Shown: one piece after another, positions 53,767 to 63,030 of the stretch
Layout: every line of letters starts with the position of its first letter
Position numbering within the stretch: the first letter of the stretch is position 1
From: Bog-473 sp963751335
GTDB lineage: Bacteria; Actinomycetota; Acidimicrobiia; Acidimicrobiales; RAAP-2
DNA: 64,000 nt
Direction of reading: 5' to 3'
Assembly: GCA_963751335.1 (NCBI GenBank)
Contig: CAVVUB010000004.1
Location: forward strand, 186,001 to 250,000
Translations under genes and position numbers: made by a program
The notes under the pieces: generated by a model
What the model was told of the DNA's origin: nothing
Database searches by the model: none
The model's input: only the letters and a program-made list of their open reading frames with translations

Positions 53767-55064
53767 GGTGTTGCTCCTTTCGGGATCAAGTTCGGGTCGA
53801 CGCCGGTTCGGCGGGACGGTGTGATCTTGGTGAGCTTGTGTCGGGCGAGGTTCACATTGCTGGCAAGGGCGGTCACTGCAGGCCCGAGATCGTGTCTATC
53901 CATGTAGTCGTAGCTCTGGCGGTGGATGAAATCTCTCGCGAAGGTCGCGATGGCTGTCTGTGGCGGCACACCGTCGGGTTGCCGTCCGCGGCTTTCGATG
54001 TTTTCCCACAACCACTTCATGTCACCCTTCAAGTACCGCATCTTGACCCCGGCCTGGTAGCCCGACACGGCAGCGAGAGGTCGACGCGCCGCCCACTGCC
54101 AGAGCAGAGCGGGGAACGGTACGCCTGATCGAGTTGCCACTTCGACCGAACCGGACAAGCGGGCGTTGATCTCCATTAAAAGCGGGCGACCCTCGGCATC
54201 CCGGCGGAATTCGACCTCGCAACAACCCTCCAGATCGAGGTTGCGTACAAGAGCCAAAGCGGCTGACTCCAGGTCGGCCGGCATGGGTATGCTCTCACGC
54301 ACAACCGACACCCCACCAAGAACCGGGGTGGTGCGGTATGCGACCTGCGCGAACGTAGCCCACACCTTTCCGTGAGCGTAAAAGACGGTTACCGCTTCGC
54401 GAGGTCCGTGGGCCATCTGCTGTATGACGGGTGAACCGCCCAGCATGATGAGTTCCTCCACGCAGCGGACGGCCTCGGACTCCTCGAGGACGGCTTTCGA
54501 CACCACCCGAGTCCTACTGTCAGCGTTGGAAACCCAGGACCGGGTTGGCTTGATGACCGCCGGGTACCCCACCTCAGCGAGGGCCGCCCGAGCATCCTCG
54601 GCACACTCGATCGGGATGGTTCGCGGGCACGGAATTCCGAGCTCGGCGGCTGAAGCGAGTGTGTGCTTCTTGTCGTTCGCGGCGTCGAGTGCCGCCTCCG
54701 ATGCGAGAGCGAGTGCGATGCCGTGTTGTTCAAAGCATGAGCGCCATGATCGGAGAGCGGCCACCGAGCCATCCATCGACGGAATGACCACGCGCGATGG
54801 GTGGGCACGGGCGAGATCGATTACTGCTTCGGCATATGCGTTGGGGTCGTCATGGTAGCTGGGAAGCCTGCTCTTCCGTAGAGACCAACGGGAGGCAAAC
54901 GTCGGTACTCCCAAGCGTGAATCGCACAAGTCAGAACATTCAGCGGTGGCGACCCGCAGTCCGTCGCGACCCAGCGTGCGGGTGGTGACAAGCGCTTGTC
55001 TCGCATGCCCGTCGAGGACAAGGGCATCGAAATTCTCGCAAGAACGATCGTGGGTCGAGGTCAC
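53763..55064 (-). CDS. ATP-grasp family carboxylate-amine ligase
   Basis: GTG 55064 gives 433 residues; the frame is open upstream but would enter the methyltransferase gene. The pre-ATP-grasp domain (NFDALVLDGHARQALVTTRT, VVIPSMDGSVAALRSWRSCF) precedes the ATP-grasp core with YPAVIKPTRSWVSNADSRTR, VEELIMLGGSPVIQQMAHG, the metal-binding acidic residues in CCEVEFRRDAEGRPLLMEIN and NARLSGSVEVATRSGVPFPA. The family joins carboxylates and amines through acyl-phosphates. It lies eight bases after the methyltransferase stop and overlaps the flavoprotein gene, so it belongs to a three-gene unit in the polysaccharide locus, possibly adding an amino-acid-like decoration. Confidence 0.82.
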   Translation of the reverse strand: MTSTHDRSCENFDALVLDGHARQALVTTRTLGRDGLRVATAECSDLCDSRLGVPTFASRWSLRKSRLPSYHDDPNAYAEAVIDLARAHPSRVVIPSMDGSVAALRSWRSCFEQHGIALALASEAALDAANDKKHTLASAAELGIPCPRTIPIECAEDARAALAEVGYPAVIKPTRSWVSNADSRTRVVSKAVLEESEAVRCVEELIMLGGSPVIQQMAHGPREAVTVFYAHGKVWATFAQVAYRTTPVLGGVSVVRESIPMPADLESAALALVRNLDLEGCCEVEFRRDAEGRPLLMEINARLSGSVEVATRSGVPFPALLWQWAARRPLAAVSGYQAGVKMRYLKGDMKWLWENIESRGRQPDGVPPQTAIATFARDFIHRQSYDYMDRHDLGPAVTALASNVNLARHKLTKITPSRRTGVDPNLIPKGATP

Positions 55065-55071
55065 AACGGTG

Positions 55072-56106
55072 TCAGTTTCTCTGACCCTTGGAGGAGTCTG
55101 CGTCCTGGGCGACTCCTTGGCGCAGGGGCGCCGACGTAGGCACACGAGTCGAGAGCCGGTCAGCGTGATGTTCCGTTGGACCAACTTTGCTCAACACGCC
55201 GAACATCCATGGTCCGTCGGCCGAGCGAATCACAGCTGATGGAGGTCGGCCCGACTCTTGAACAAAGTCACGAAACGACTGGTTCTCCACGTCGTCCACG
55301 AGGACAAGACCTCCACGGCCTATCGCGGGCCACACGGTACGAAGTTCAAATCGCATGTTGCGGGCGGTATGAAGGCTGTCGTGCACGAACATGTCCACGT
55401 TCCCGAGACAGGAGACGAGCGCCGGGAGTCGAGAACGGCTCGACCCTCGAACATAGGTCCACCTGTCTCGGAGCGCTGACGAGACTGCGGAACCTGTCTC
55501 GGTGTGAAGCTCTGGGCGCAACGGATGCGGAAGATCCACGCTCCAGAGGTGTCCGTCACCGTTGAGGGACATGGCCTCGAGAATGAGCCGGCTCGTTACA
55601 CCCCGGGCCACCCCCGTCTCGATCACCTTCTCCGGACGGAGGTGCCGTACGGCACACCACGTGACGGCGCCCAACGCGGGATCAGCGTCGCTGTATTGCC
55701 CGTAGGTCCAACGACCGACGGCGAGTCCGAGCGCGGCGAGCTCCCTCTCGATGTCCGCCCAAACGACATGGAAATGTTCGAGTTCGTCACACGGCCACGG
55801 AAGGCCGAGGAGCTCGTGGAAGGCAGGACCGAAATCCTCCTCCACCTGATACTCGACGGTGACATCGAACAGATGACTCGAGATGACCTCAGGGATGGAC
55901 CGCAGGGTCTCGACGGGATCTGCTTTCAGGGAACGAGCGAAGCGACCAATGTAGGCGGGTGCGTTGCCGATCCGGGATGGAATCTTCCGAATCTTTCGGA
56001 CCAGTCGGTACAGATGCGAAGAGTACGGCGGCACAGAGGTCAACCCCTGCCACCGGATGCACGTTGAGGAGGCACAACTGGAAAGCCCTGACGCGGGGAC
56101 GGACAT
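55072..56106 (-). CDS. class I SAM-dependent methyltransferase (Methyltransf_24 type)
   Basis: 344 residues. VIETGVARGVTSRLILEAMS is motif I, HLWSVDLPHPLRPELHTETG continues the SAM site, VDMFVHDSLHTARNMRFELR carries the acidic post-motif region, and RGGLVLVDDVENQSFRDFVQ is motif IV. The first 100 residues are an N-terminal extension with basic stretches (RLVRKIRKIPSRIGN). Such enzymes act on sugars or small polar molecules in surface-glycan loci. It is the first of the three-gene unit with the ATP-grasp and flavoprotein genes. A 456-base gap (56107-56562) separates it from the DUF218 gene; I see no gene there. Confidence 0.8.
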   Translation of the reverse strand: MSVPASGLSSCASSTCIRWQGLTSVPPYSSHLYRLVRKIRKIPSRIGNAPAYIGRFARSLKADPVETLRSIPEVISSHLFDVTVEYQVEEDFGPAFHELLGLPWPCDELEHFHVVWADIERELAALGLAVGRWTYGQYSDADPALGAVTWCAVRHLRPEKVIETGVARGVTSRLILEAMSLNGDGHLWSVDLPHPLRPELHTETGSAVSSALRDRWTYVRGSSRSRLPALVSCLGNVDMFVHDSLHTARNMRFELRTVWPAIGRGGLVLVDDVENQSFRDFVQESGRPPSAVIRSADGPWMFGVLSKVGPTEHHADRLSTRVPTSAPLRQGVAQDADSSKGQRN

Positions 56107-56562
56107 GTGGGCGACTGACCGATGGCTGTCATTTCGCGCCTCTCCGCCTCAATTCGCCCGCTCGGCGCTGCAGCGAAGTTGAAATTCCTTGCAACGCCCG
56201 TGGCGCCCCCAAAAAATCCACACCCTGCATAGAGCGACAGAACCTCGCCCCGATACGAACAACCACTCGACAGCTCCGGTTTCGAATGGGGGTTGTGGCC
56301 TTCAGCACGGGAACGGTCTGTCCCAGCAGGCCGGTGATCCGCGGGTATCTCCTAGATCCGGCATATTTTCGGCCAAATGAGCTCTTTACGCCCGCTCCGT
56401 CAGCCTCGCTGGTCAGGTCGAGCGTCGGAACGCATTGAGCAGCCCAGTGTGCTTCCGGCGCCACGGGGCCGTGGCCAACGTTTTCCACCTCTTTGCAACC
56501 GAAGTGCATGATTCCGAGTGCCGCCCACTTGGTCGATTCTCGTCATCGGACCGGGCAGCAAC

Positions 56563-57237
56563 TCAACAGCTTCGGTTGATGAGGGCAGCATCGAACAGAC
56601 CCCCCCATTCATGAACGATCTGGGAAAGAGGCGGGCGTGGTTCGTCTGCCGGGACGACCACCAGATCTCCAGGAAAGCATCGCTCTGTGAGGAGCCGGGC
56701 TCGTGTGGCCTGACCTCGACCCGGCACGAGCAAGAGACTGTGCCAGTGGTGGCGCTGGGCGTAGCGTCCGACCCACTCTGCTTCGCCTCGGGTGTTACCT
56801 GTGACGTCCACGAAGCAGACGACTGAAATCCGAGAGACTTTGGGGCAGGGAGTGTCGGCCAATGCGCTGCCCTTGGAAAAGAGAAGTACCGGGGCATATC
56901 CCTTCTTCGCCAGCGACACTGCGTCGGCCTCTCGGGTTCCTTCGTTGCTGCCATTGAAGCTCACGATGGCGTCGACGTGTCGCGGTTGATCCACCGTGGG
57001 AAACACAATGAACCGTAAGGTCCCGGCCACAAGCACCGCGATGGCCAAGACGAAGATCACGAGGCCTGCAAGCGCCCATTTTTGGGCAGGCCGGTTCGGC
57101 GTTTGCCGGACTCCGACCGGAGTTGCCGCCGTCTCGCCGGACAATTCAGGCGCGACCTCTTCCGAAGATTCGCGCCCACCTCTCGTACCCTGAACGGCAG
57201 TCAGCGGTATCTCCTGCGCGAACATCTCACTGAACAA
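56563..57237 (-). CDS. DUF218/YdcF (SanA/ElyC)-like membrane-anchored protein
   Basis: 224 residues. A cytoplasmic tail of about 50 residues precedes a membrane segment WALAGLVIFVLAIAVLVAGT. The extracytoplasmic DUF218 domain follows: VDAIVSFNGSNEGTREADAV, SLAKKGYAPVLLFSKGS, and the second motif GNTRGEAEWVGRYAQRHHWH with SLLLVPGRGQATRARLLTER. The family is linked to cell-envelope maturation and polysaccharide handling, mechanism unknown. It sits in the minus-strand operon of the polysaccharide locus, 128 bases after the glycosyltransferase stop. Confidence 0.75.
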   Translation of the reverse strand: MFSEMFAQEIPLTAVQGTRGGRESSEEVAPELSGETAATPVGVRQTPNRPAQKWALAGLVIFVLAIAVLVAGTLRFIVFPTVDQPRHVDAIVSFNGSNEGTREADAVSLAKKGYAPVLLFSKGSALADTPCPKVSRISVVCFVDVTGNTRGEAEWVGRYAQRHHWHSLLLVPGRGQATRARLLTERCFPGDLVVVPADEPRPPLSQIVHEWGGLFDAALINRSC

Positions 57238-57365
57238 ATTGATTGATGAACCATCTGTGACATTACTTGCCGTGCCTATTCATGGTGTCGCGACGGATCC
57301 GCTTGTCCTTACAGGGCGTTCCTCTCGCCCGACAGGAAATGGCCGAGAAAGCGCCGGCCGGTCTG

Positions 57366-58604
57366 TTAGTGAGATCCACCTCGCTGCTTGCTCCGCTTCG
57401 CTGCAGCCTCCCGATATACGTCGAGAGTCCCCGCTGCGACCGCACCCCAGGTAAATTCCTGAGCTCGACGGATCCCCTCGGCTCGCATTCTGGACATATC
57501 GGAACCCGTGGCCTGAAGGATCGATTGAGCGATGGAACTCGGATCATGAGGGTCAGCGAGAATGGCTGCTCCACCGGCGATCTCGGGCATCGAGCTGATG
57601 TTGGACGTGACGACTGGACAGGCGCTCGCCATCGCTTCAAGGATTGGCAACCCGAAGGTCTCGTTGAAGGACGGGTACACCAGGAGGTCGGCGGCTCGGT
57701 AGAACTGAACGGTTTCCTCGTTTGGAACTCCACCGACGAAGACCACGTCCTCTGCGATGCCCAGCTCGATCGCCAATTCGTGCAATTCGACCCCGTATCG
57801 TTGATCACGCTCTGCCCCGAGGATGACGAGCTGACGCCCCCCGAGCTCGTGGCGAGCGAGTTTCCAGGCCCGCAACAAGCCGTCACAGTTCTTGTAGCGC
57901 CACAAGGACGAGACGAAGAGCACGAACGGCCGGGAGATACCGTGCTCGGCCACGTGGGCCCGTGCTGCATCGGTGTTACCTGGCTTGAAGATGTCGTGGT
58001 CGACTGCTTCGTAGATGAGGCTGACCTTCTGTGGATCGACCTCGAGATACTCGTCTATCTCGGCACGCAGACTGTTGGAGTTTACGATGACCGCGTCCGC
58101 CAGGCGGACCGAGCGCTGATAGTTCAACCGACGGTAGGTGCGCGGCGCGAGGGCGATGGATTCCGGAGCCGAGTATGCATGCATCGTCTTCATGTGGATC
58201 ACAAGTGAACGCGTGGGGTTCACCAGCGGGGCAATGGCGGTGCTCAGCAGATCGACGTTGTGGCGGGGGAGCAGCACGGGTGACATCAGGTGTTCACTCG
58301 CTGTACGCAAGACCCGACGCTCATTCGACCACGGAAAGGTTATGTAGCGAACAGAATCTCCGCACTCTGGGAAATAGTGTCGGACAGCGGGGCTGACCAT
58401 CAGGTTGAGCGATTCGCCCGGTCGAAGTCGACTAGCCATCTCGGGCACTATGCGTGTCCAGCACCAGTGAGCTCCGGACGGTTGACGCGGGTCTTCTGTG
58501 AGCAGGTTGAGAGCTATGTTCAGGCGCGTCTGGCTGCCTGCCGCCTCCGCGGGTAGGGAATGGTCGGAACTCCGAGGGGATGTCGTGCCCGCGCGAATTG
58601 CCAT
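57366..58604 (-). CDS. glycosyltransferase family 4-type (GT-B)
   Basis: ATG 58604 gives 412 residues; a far longer open frame upstream is antisense to the heparinase-like gene and is rejected. RLNIALNLLTEDPRQPSGAH is the acceptor-domain start. IHMKTMHAYSAPESIAL and VRLADAVIVNSNSLRAEIDE follow, then the donor domain with RPFVLFVSSLWRYKNCDGLL, VFVGGVPNEETVQFYRAADL, LVYPSFNETFGLPILEAMAS (the E-x7-E nucleotide-sugar motif) and CPVVTSNISSMPEIAGGAAI. It would extend the polysaccharide repeat unit in the cytosol; the donor sugar is unknown. Confidence 0.88.
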   Translation of the reverse strand: MAIRAGTTSPRSSDHSLPAEAAGSQTRLNIALNLLTEDPRQPSGAHWCWTRIVPEMASRLRPGESLNLMVSPAVRHYFPECGDSVRYITFPWSNERRVLRTASEHLMSPVLLPRHNVDLLSTAIAPLVNPTRSLVIHMKTMHAYSAPESIALAPRTYRRLNYQRSVRLADAVIVNSNSLRAEIDEYLEVDPQKVSLIYEAVDHDIFKPGNTDAARAHVAEHGISRPFVLFVSSLWRYKNCDGLLRAWKLARHELGGRQLVILGAERDQRYGVELHELAIELGIAEDVVFVGGVPNEETVQFYRAADLLVYPSFNETFGLPILEAMASACPVVTSNISSMPEIAGGAAILADPHDPSSIAQSILQATGSDMSRMRAEGIRRAQEFTWGAVAAGTLDVYREAAAKRSKQRGGSH

Positions 58605-58720
58605 CAGGGGGTTCTCAACAGGTGCGTCACGCTCTATTAGAGCAGACCAGGGTGGGCCAGATACCCGAATTCTCGAGGGAAGAACGGCGGTTGGCGGCGA
58701 CTGGAGGACGGCGGCCCAGC

Positions 58721-60754
58721 TCAGCCAACGAACTGGAGCACCGTCGTGAAGGAGTCCGAACCGAGCCCACTGCAGGATCCTTCTCCGACAACACTCCAGG
58801 CCGGCTGCTTCTCCCCAAACCGTGCGGAGTACCAACCGAGGACCGGGTCGGTCTGACCTCTCGTGAGCGACCACGAGAGTCCATTGGGTATGCAAACTTC
58901 GGCAGTTCGCGTGGTGGCCCCGTGGGCCCAAGAGAGGTCCACAGTCTCTCCGACCATGCGGGCATCGATGTCGGGGCCCAGGTGAAACGCAAGCCGGATT
59001 GCGTGACTTCCGGTCGTCTCGAGGCAGTCGACGATCTCCAGTCGCCGAAGACGACTGTCCAATCGAACCGACCTGCGGTGGAGGACCGGTGGATTGAGGG
59101 CCCCGTAGCCGTCGTGCTCGGCGGACCACGCGGTGACGTCCCCCCGTTCGTCCCTCTCCAATCCGACCAGCGTGCTTTGCGCGTGGCGAGTCCACAAGAA
59201 CGGACCGCCCGAGCTGGATTGGTCTTGGCCACCCACCTCGATGGTGTTGTGGGCCAGAGTCGAGCGAAAATACCTGCGCCAACTGGGTTCGCCGTGGTAG
59301 CAGTAGGTCCCAGGATCGGCTAGCACATCGACCCCATCGTGTCGTACTTCGACCGAGAGGGCATCGGCATGAGCGTGCGCGGCAATCGACAGGAACCCGT
59401 GTCGGCCTGCGTCACATCGGCACCAGATCTCTCTTCCGTCCGATGGTGAACTGCGAAGAAGGGTCATGCCGGCATCGGCGTAATGACTCGGACGATGTTC
59501 TGAGGGAACCGAGATGTGACGACCTGCCATCGACGCCAGGACTGTACTGGTCGCCGTGGGTTCCACTGTCGGCCACCATCCCGGAGCGTCGAACAGCGCC
59601 TCGCCGATGGCGAGAAGGCCTGACCACCGCTCGGCGGCGGGAGGGTCGAGGACGAGGGCCATCCCGTTGTCCCCATCTCCCTGGCGCGGAGCGCGAACCT
59701 GCACATCCACCGTTGCAGCAACCACGTCGAACATGCGATACAGCGACGCCCAGAGTTCGGGTGAAAGAGGACAGCCCGCCCAATTCGCCTCGGCTGCGGC
59801 GACTACAGCGAGCTCGGTGACGAAACCGTGGTAGTCAAAGGCCATCTCTCGATTGACGCCACTAGGGAACGTGTTGTTCCTCAGCTCGTCCTCGATGACG
59901 CAAGTGGCTTCCTGGCGCCAGCGATCGCTCTCGGCGAACCAGTCAAACGCGAGTGCGCCGACCAGCTGGCCAGCGGCTTCGGCGATGACGTGGTTATTGG
60001 CCGACGATCCGCGACTGCGAAAGGAAGACAGGTAGTGCAAGTGCCACCACGTTTGGGCACGTGCTACCTCGTTGCGTTCGAAAAGATCAGCCACTCCAAC
60101 CCACCCGTCCAGCAGACGGCGCACCCACACCCAGGTAATCAGCCGCAGCCCGGCTTCGATTCCGCTCGTCCAATTGATGCCCGAGAGGAAGGGGTTCTGA
60201 ATCCACCAAGAACGGAGATGCGCGCCAGCGCGTTCTGCGTAGCGTTCATCATCTGAGATGCTGAATGCTGCCGCGAGCACCGTAAGGTGGTGCATCCGGG
60301 AGAGCTCCCAAATTTGCTTGACGTTCCCCGTAACGTCCTCTGAACGATGGTTGACCTTGAAGCAGTAGTCGACCTGAGGTGCTCGCTTTCTGGTGATCGG
60401 ATCGAAAAACCAGTCTGGGTCCTTCATGTCCTGACGCGAGGTGCCAAGGAGCTGCCATCGACCGGCCAGGATCTCGTTCGCTGCCTCTATGACCTTCCGC
60501 TGTACCTCGGTCGGTACCTCTTGTCGCATCACTCCGGTCGGAGAGCTGTGAAAACGAGGATCCCGAATCAAGTTCCAGGGTGCGTCTTTGTGCGTCGCAG
60601 AGTGGGGCCACGACGATTGAGTTGGGACCTCGGGTACGACCTGCCGGGAGGCCCACCGTCTGCGACGTACATGTTCAGAGACGCGCCATCTGACTTCGGA
60701 GGCGGACATCTTGGACAGTCGCTGCAGGCGCCATTGGAGCTCGACCGAATTCAT
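58721..60754 (-). CDS. heparinase II/III family polysaccharide-lyase-like protein
   Basis: 677 residues without a signal peptide. The N-terminal alpha/alpha toroid carries IWELSRMHHLTVLAAAFSIS, WIQNPFLSGINWTSGIEAGL and GSSANNHVIAEAAGQLVGAL. The C-terminal beta-sandwich has FLSIAAHAHADALSVEVRHD, VDVLADPGTYCYHGEPSWRR and YFRSTLAHNTIEVGGQDQSS, the AHADAL and HNT segments typical of heparinase II/III. The N-terminus ELQWRLQRLSKMSASEVRWR is common to heparinase-like proteins of exopolysaccharide operons. It may edit or release nascent uronic-acid polysaccharide. It lies 37 bases after the bi-domain oxidoreductase stop. Confidence 0.88.
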   Translation of the reverse strand: MNSVELQWRLQRLSKMSASEVRWRVSEHVRRRRWASRQVVPEVPTQSSWPHSATHKDAPWNLIRDPRFHSSPTGVMRQEVPTEVQRKVIEAANEILAGRWQLLGTSRQDMKDPDWFFDPITRKRAPQVDYCFKVNHRSEDVTGNVKQIWELSRMHHLTVLAAAFSISDDERYAERAGAHLRSWWIQNPFLSGINWTSGIEAGLRLITWVWVRRLLDGWVGVADLFERNEVARAQTWWHLHYLSSFRSRGSSANNHVIAEAAGQLVGALAFDWFAESDRWRQEATCVIEDELRNNTFPSGVNREMAFDYHGFVTELAVVAAAEANWAGCPLSPELWASLYRMFDVVAATVDVQVRAPRQGDGDNGMALVLDPPAAERWSGLLAIGEALFDAPGWWPTVEPTATSTVLASMAGRHISVPSEHRPSHYADAGMTLLRSSPSDGREIWCRCDAGRHGFLSIAAHAHADALSVEVRHDGVDVLADPGTYCYHGEPSWRRYFRSTLAHNTIEVGGQDQSSSGGPFLWTRHAQSTLVGLERDERGDVTAWSAEHDGYGALNPPVLHRRSVRLDSRLRRLEIVDCLETTGSHAIRLAFHLGPDIDARMVGETVDLSWAHGATTRTAEVCIPNGLSWSLTRGQTDPVLGWYSARFGEKQPAWSVVGEGSCSGLGSDSFTTVLQFVG

Positions 60755-60791
60755 CGCGCGGTCCGCTCAAAGGCGGCCTCCAGGATGGGAT

Positions 60792-62999
60792 TCACAGAGG
60801 CTGTAGCGTGTGAGCAGCGGCTACCGAAGCCGCAGCGAGGGTGGCGCGTGTCGTGGCCGAGAGCGACTCGAGAGAGATGGGCATGGGTCCACCTGTGCGC
60901 ACTGCGTCGATGAAGGCCTTGATTTCCGCGGCCTGACCTTTGTCAGGAGAGCCGAAGTGCCGACTGACACGAGCGCGGGCACCTGACCAGACGGTGGCAC
61001 GCTTGAAATTGTCGAGCCGAGCGGTTCGACCGCCTCTCGAGGCCTCAAAGGTCTCCTTGGGGAACTTCCGGTGCACGTTTGTCAAGTAGGTCACGGTGCC
61101 CAGCGACCCGTCTCGGTAGCGAATACATACCTGCACCTCGTCGGCACCGGCCGCCGGCATGGTCATGACCTCCACCGGATCACTTCCGATCCACCAACTC
61201 ATGGTGTCAACGAAATGGCCACCTTCGCCCACGAAGCGAGAGCCTTCAAGGTCGGTGTCTCGGTACCAGCTGTCGGCCGCGAGCCGTCCTGCATTCACGA
61301 GGTACCTGGCGTTCGTCGGCTCGGAAGATCGCCCGAACCGTTCCCGCATCTCCACGAGGAGCGGAGCGAATCGCCGGTTGAATCCGACCATGACCTTGTC
61401 GTTGCCGGTGGAATCCACCGTGGTGAGAATGCGCTCAAGCTCATCAGATGTGAGAGCCAACGGCTTTTCCACGAACACCGCTTTTCCTGCCTCGAGGGCG
61501 CGGCAAGTCAACTCGGCATGGGCACTGTGTCGGGTGACAATGAAGACGGCGTCGATTGTCGGGTCCTCAAAGACAGATTCCGTGTTGGTTCCGGCATCCG
61601 CAAATCCGAACTTGCGCTGCGCGTTGATGGCGGACAGCGAGCGGCGTGTCGCGACATGGGAAAGCTCGATCCCCGGTTGATTCGCGAGGTGCGGAAGGAG
61701 CATCGACGAGGCGTAGTTTCCGGCTCCGATGAAACCGACCCTCACCGAACCTTTGTCGTGACCGTGACCCTGAGTCGGCGAGAAATGCGAAGGCAAAGAT
61801 GTCGTTTGCTTACTGGGCCCCGCTTGGAAGCGAGTGTGACTCGGAACCTGGTGATCGGGCTCGTCCGGTGTGTCGTACTCGAAGAGGAAGCCGACACCCT
61901 TCAAGACGCCAGAGCCGAGCTGCTCGTACACGCTGGGCGCATCCTGGAGAGGGAAGATCCCGGCGATGAGGGGCTCGGGATCGACTTCTTTTCTTGCTAC
62001 AGAATTGACAAAGCAGTGAAGATTGCGTCGCTCGGTCCACCGCACATAGCCAGCTGGGTAGTCGACTCCTTCGATTTCGTACTTAGGGTCATATCGGCCG
62101 GGACCGTACGAGCGGGAGAACCGGAGGTCGAGTTCCTTCTCGTAGTAATCATTCCACGGCAAATCCAGCTTCACCTTGCCAATGTCGACCACCGTTGCTC
62201 GATCCCGTGCGAGGCGTGCCGCAAGTTCCACCGGTTGATTGGAGGAACCTCCAGCAACGAGGAAAATGCGGTCGGCACCAAGTCCGCCCGAGGCTTTGAA
62301 CAGCGTCTGTTCCACTGCCCTCGATCCGTCGTCGTCAGGCGCAGTGCACAGAAGAGCGCCGGCCTTCTCCGCCAAACGGCATCGTTCCTCGTCTGGGTCC
62401 AATCCGACCACTTGAACGCCGGAGGCCACGAGGAGTTGCACGACCAGCTGCCCGACCAAACCCAGGCCGATAACGCACGCGGTATCTCCAATTTGGACGT
62501 TTCCTTGGCGAACCCCTTGCAGAGCGATCGAGCCCACAGTGGCAAATGCCGCCAACTGAGGCGACACGCCATCGGGTACGGCCACACAGAGATTGGTCGG
62601 TACCCAGTTGATTTCGGCATGAAGGGCAAATTCATTGCCGGCGCATGCCACCAGTTGACCGACGGCGAACTCCTCAGCCCCTTTTCCCACCTCGAGCACC
62701 ACACCCGCAAGCGAGTAACCCAAGGGTGAGTACGAGTCGAGGCGGTTCATGGCCTTCTTGTACGTCGTAAGCGCGCCCTGCTGCTGAACGGTCTCGAGCA
62801 CCTTTTTCACCTGGTCGGGACGAGCGCGTGCCATGCCGACGAGTGACAACTTGGACTCTTCCACCTTCATCATCTCAGTCCCTGTGGAGATCAAGGAGTA
62901 GAGAGATCGCACAAGGATTCCGCCAGGGGCGCAGGACGGTGCGGGCGCGTCAATGACGGCGAGCTCCCCTGAGCGGTAGTTCTGGGCGACTTGCTTCAC
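60792..62999 (-). CDS. bi-domain oxidoreductase: zinc-type alcohol dehydrogenase fused to Gfo/Idh/MocA dehydrogenase
   Basis: 735 residues. Residues 1 to about 335 are a medium-chain dehydrogenase: VVLEVGKGAEEFAVGQLVAC, DTACVIGLGLVGQLVVQLLV and ADRIFLVAGGSSNQPVELAA. After a 50-residue linker, residues from about 392 are a Gfo/Idh/MocA dehydrogenase: VRVGFIGAGNYASSMLLPHL, VFVEKPLALTSDELERIL (the EKP motif) and WYRDTDLEGSRFVGEGGHFV with DTMSWWIG. The two-domain architecture is a known family that co-occurs with heparinase II/III-like genes in exopolysaccharide loci, probably oxidising or epimerising a sugar-nucleotide or glycan. The start is ATG 62999, 31 bases after asnB. Confidence 0.9.
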   Translation of the reverse strand: MKQVAQNYRSGELAVIDAPAPSCAPGGILVRSLYSLISTGTEMMKVEESKLSLVGMARARPDQVKKVLETVQQQGALTTYKKAMNRLDSYSPLGYSLAGVVLEVGKGAEEFAVGQLVACAGNEFALHAEINWVPTNLCVAVPDGVSPQLAAFATVGSIALQGVRQGNVQIGDTACVIGLGLVGQLVVQLLVASGVQVVGLDPDEERCRLAEKAGALLCTAPDDDGSRAVEQTLFKASGGLGADRIFLVAGGSSNQPVELAARLARDRATVVDIGKVKLDLPWNDYYEKELDLRFSRSYGPGRYDPKYEIEGVDYPAGYVRWTERRNLHCFVNSVARKEVDPEPLIAGIFPLQDAPSVYEQLGSGVLKGVGFLFEYDTPDEPDHQVPSHTRFQAGPSKQTTSLPSHFSPTQGHGHDKGSVRVGFIGAGNYASSMLLPHLANQPGIELSHVATRRSLSAINAQRKFGFADAGTNTESVFEDPTIDAVFIVTRHSAHAELTCRALEAGKAVFVEKPLALTSDELERILTTVDSTGNDKVMVGFNRRFAPLLVEMRERFGRSSEPTNARYLVNAGRLAADSWYRDTDLEGSRFVGEGGHFVDTMSWWIGSDPVEVMTMPAAGADEVQVCIRYRDGSLGTVTYLTNVHRKFPKETFEASRGGRTARLDNFKRATVWSGARARVSRHFGSPDKGQAAEIKAFIDAVRTGGPMPISLESLSATTRATLAAASVAAAHTLQPL

Positions 63000-63030
63000 T
63001 GGTCTTCCGACTTCCTTTCTTGAAATGGAG

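Noticed and set aside
57366..59282. A 638-residue reading of the glycosyltransferase with a long N-terminal extension
   Set aside because: The extension is antisense-like relative to the heparinase gene and has no domain; ATG 58604 gives a normal GT length.
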